Below, piece after piece: positions 62,554-64,000 of a stretch of 64,000 nucleotides of DNA. The translations under genes and the position numbers were made by a program. This DNA is from Shimia sp. CNT1-13L.2. GTDB taxonomy: Bacteria; Pseudomonadota; Alphaproteobacteria; Rhodobacterales; Rhodobacteraceae. Positions within the stretch are counted from its first letter, which is position 1; each line of letters begins with the position of its first letter. The stretch spans positions 434,001 through 498,000 of the forward strand of contig NZ_JANDJO010000001.1 in assembly GCF_024331145.1 (NCBI RefSeq), read 5' to 3'. Under the pieces are notes generated by a model, which worked only from the letters and a program-made list of their open reading frames with translations, was not told the origin of the DNA and did not search any database.

Positions 62554-63534
62554 ATGCCCGTACCCGCCCCCAATCTTTATCCGCCATTCAACATCGTGCG
62601 CCTGTCACATGTCGAATACCGCGTCACCGATCTGGCCAGGTCGCGTGCCTTCTATGTCGACACTCTCGGCCTTCAGGTGACCTATGAGGACGACAGCCAT
62701 ATCTACCTGCGCGCCATGGAAGAACGCGGGCATCACTGCATCATCCTCGTCAAGGCGAACACAGCCGATGTCGGCGTTCTGGGTTTCAAACTCTATGACG
62801 AGCCTGATCTCGACAAGGCCGCCGCATTCTTTGCCAACAAGGGCCTGCCCGTGGAGTGGGTGGAACGCCCCCACATGGGCCGCACCCTGCGCACCCGCGA
62901 CCCCTGGGGAATTCCGCTGGAATTCTACGTCAAGATGGATCGCCTTGCCCCGATCCATCAGAAATACAGGCACTACAACGGCGTAAAACCCCTGCGCATC
63001 GACCATTTCAACATGTTCTCGGCAGACGTTGATGCCTCGGTTGCCTTCTACAACGAGATCGGCTTCCGCACGACCGAATACACGGAAGATGCCGAAAGCG
63101 GCCGTGTCTGGGCGGCATGGATGCACCGCAAGGGCGGCGTGCATGACGTCGCCTTTACCAACGGCACCGGTCCGCGCCTGCACCACACGGCCTTCTGGGT
63201 ACCGACCCCGCTCAACATCATCGACCTCCTCGACCTGATGTCGACCACAGGCTGGGTGGACAACATCGAACGCGGTCCAGGGCGGCACGGCATCTCGAAC
63301 GCCTTCTTCCTCTACGTGCTGGACCCGGACGGCCACCGGATCGAGATTTACTGCTCCGACTACCAGACCGTTGATCCGGATCTCGAACCGATCAAATGGG
63401 ATCTGAAAGACCCGCAACGCCAGACCCTCTGGGGCGCCGCCGCACCACGCTCGTGGTTCGAACACGGCTCCACCTTCGAAGGCGCGGAAACAACCGAAAG
63501 CGCCCTCAAGGCCCAGCCGATCATCGCCCCCTGA
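62554..63534 (+). CDS. hpaD: 3,4-dihydroxyphenylacetate (homoprotocatechuate) 2,3-dioxygenase
   Basis: 326 residues, vicinal oxygen chelate fold of HpaD. Metal ligands His151 (RIDHFNMFS), His210/211 (PRLHHTAFWV) and Glu264 (HRIEIYCSDY). Adjacent hpaI supports the homoprotocatechuate meta-cleavage pathway, which ends in pyruvate and succinic semialdehyde. ATG at 62554 with AGGAGGAGA upstream. A related catechol extradiol dioxygenase is the alternative. Confidence 0.9.
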   Translation: MPVPAPNLYPPFNIVRLSHVEYRVTDLARSRAFYVDTLGLQVTYEDDSHIYLRAMEERGHHCIILVKANTADVGVLGFKLYDEPDLDKAAAFFANKGLPVEWVERPHMGRTLRTRDPWGIPLEFYVKMDRLAPIHQKYRHYNGVKPLRIDHFNMFSADVDASVAFYNEIGFRTTEYTEDAESGRVWAAWMHRKGGVHDVAFTNGTGPRLHHTAFWVPTPLNIIDLLDLMSTTGWVDNIERGPGRHGISNAFFLYVLDPDGHRIEIYCSDYQTVDPDLEPIKWDLKDPQRQTLWGAAAPRSWFEHGSTFEGAETTESALKAQPIIAP

Positions 63535-63600
63535 CCCTCTGGACAATCCGCCAAACACACAGTCAGATGTGGCCAAACCCGTGCCCTCAAGGAGCCAGCC

Positions 63601-64000
63601 ATGCCCGCGCCCAAGAACCTTTTCAAAGACGCCATCGCCGCCAAACAGCCGCAAATCGGCCTCTGGGTCACCGCCGCCGACGCGGGGATCACCGAACTGA
63701 TCGGCACCACCGGCTTTGACTGGCTGGTGGTCGATAGTGAACACGCCCCCAACGACATCCGCAGCCTGCGCGACTCCCTGATGGCGCTGAACGGGTCCGA
63801 CAGCCACCCGGTCGTGCGTATCCCCTTTGGCGAGGCATGGATGGTGAAACAGGTTCTCGATGCCGGCGCACAGACGGTTCTGGTGCCGATGGTCGATACC
63901 GCCGAACAGGCCCGCGAAATGGCCGCCGCCATGTACTATCCGCCCAAGGGCATCCGGGGCATGGGCGCGTCGGGCGCGCGGGTCTCGCGGTTTGCCGCCA
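63601..64000 (+). CDS. hpaI: 4-hydroxy-2-oxoheptanedioate aldolase, 5' part
   Basis: 133 residues visible, cut by the window end. HpcH/HpaI family: GLWVTAADAGITELIGTTGFDWLVVDSEHAPNDIRSL with the catalytic His/Asp region and PVVRIPFG, VLVPMVDTAEQAREM. It cleaves the meta-pathway product to pyruvate and succinic semialdehyde. ATG at 63601 with AAGGAG upstream; 66 bp after hpaD. Confidence 0.9.
   Translation, partial: MPAPKNLFKDAIAAKQPQIGLWVTAADAGITELIGTTGFDWLVVDSEHAPNDIRSLRDSLMALNGSDSHPVVRIPFGEAWMVKQVLDAGAQTVLVPMVDTAEQAREMAAAMYYPPKGIRGMGASGARVSRFAA

Overview
The window looks like the chromosome of a marine alphaproteobacterium of the Roseobacter group (Rhodobacteraceae). The case rests on a Rhodobacter-type malyl-CoA lyase, a DgcN/DgcA D-glutamate pathway, FolE2, RTX proteins (one with a Hint domain), the alphaproteobacterial block murA-DUF2948-hisD-UPF0262-phosphatase-infA-maf-rng-yacG, and GC-rich codon use in the core genes. 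This is inference from gene content; no marker rRNA is present.

Layout. 0-4.7 kb: the end of an extradiol dioxygenase, then a D-amino-acid set (D-aminotransferase, DgcA racemase, DgcN N-acetyltransferase). 4.8-17 kb: ordinary core genes: MFS transporters, mcl1, Lrp/LysE pair, AraC/GyrI-like regulator, accA, GntR regulator, YgjP-like metallopeptidase, FYDLN-acid protein, tRNA-Ala, folE2 and a pteridine-reductase-like SDR. 17-24.4 kb: a full five-step histidine utilisation cluster (hutU-G-H-I, divergent hutF, convergent hutC) using the HutF/HutG formylglutamate route.

24.9-42.4 kb: a 17.4-kb integrated island, visibly more AT-rich than its flanks and bounded by a 47-bp direct repeat of the 3' part of tRNA-Phe(GAA). 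A tyrosine recombinase lies next to the intact tRNA. The main gene is a 918-residue family-B DNA polymerase whose motifs (exonuclease DTEY, motif A DLTSAYPS, motif C TTDGF, and RTRG) match the primer-independent PolB (piPolB) of self-replicating elements called pipolins. The cargo has the look of a defence island: a stand-alone reverse transcriptase convergent with a Kir-like potassium channel, a zinc-ribbon/HEPN-type protein, an XRE-ImmA/IrrE regulator-protease with a translationally coupled partner, a small serine recombinase, a secreted protein, several orphans, and a densely structured non-coding stretch with mutually exclusive helices.

42.4-51.9 kb: the cell-division/ribosome/his core block, with a nitrilase-like hydrolase, GNAT, SnoaL-like and DUF1772 genes interposed, ending at tRNA-Thr. 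52-62.4 kb: two large RTX-type secreted proteins (901 aa with five copies of a ~172-residue module; 1261 aa with a C-terminal Hint domain) flank agmatinase-family, CDP-alcohol phosphatidyltransferase and D12-class adenine methyltransferase genes. 62.5-64 kb: the start of a homoprotocatechuate meta-cleavage operon (hpaD, hpaI, cut by the window edge).

How the parts fit: the chromosomal backbone is geared to amino-acid (D-Glu, His) and aromatic catabolism feeding central carbon metabolism. The island is a separate replicating/integrating unit carrying probable anti-phage or conflict genes.
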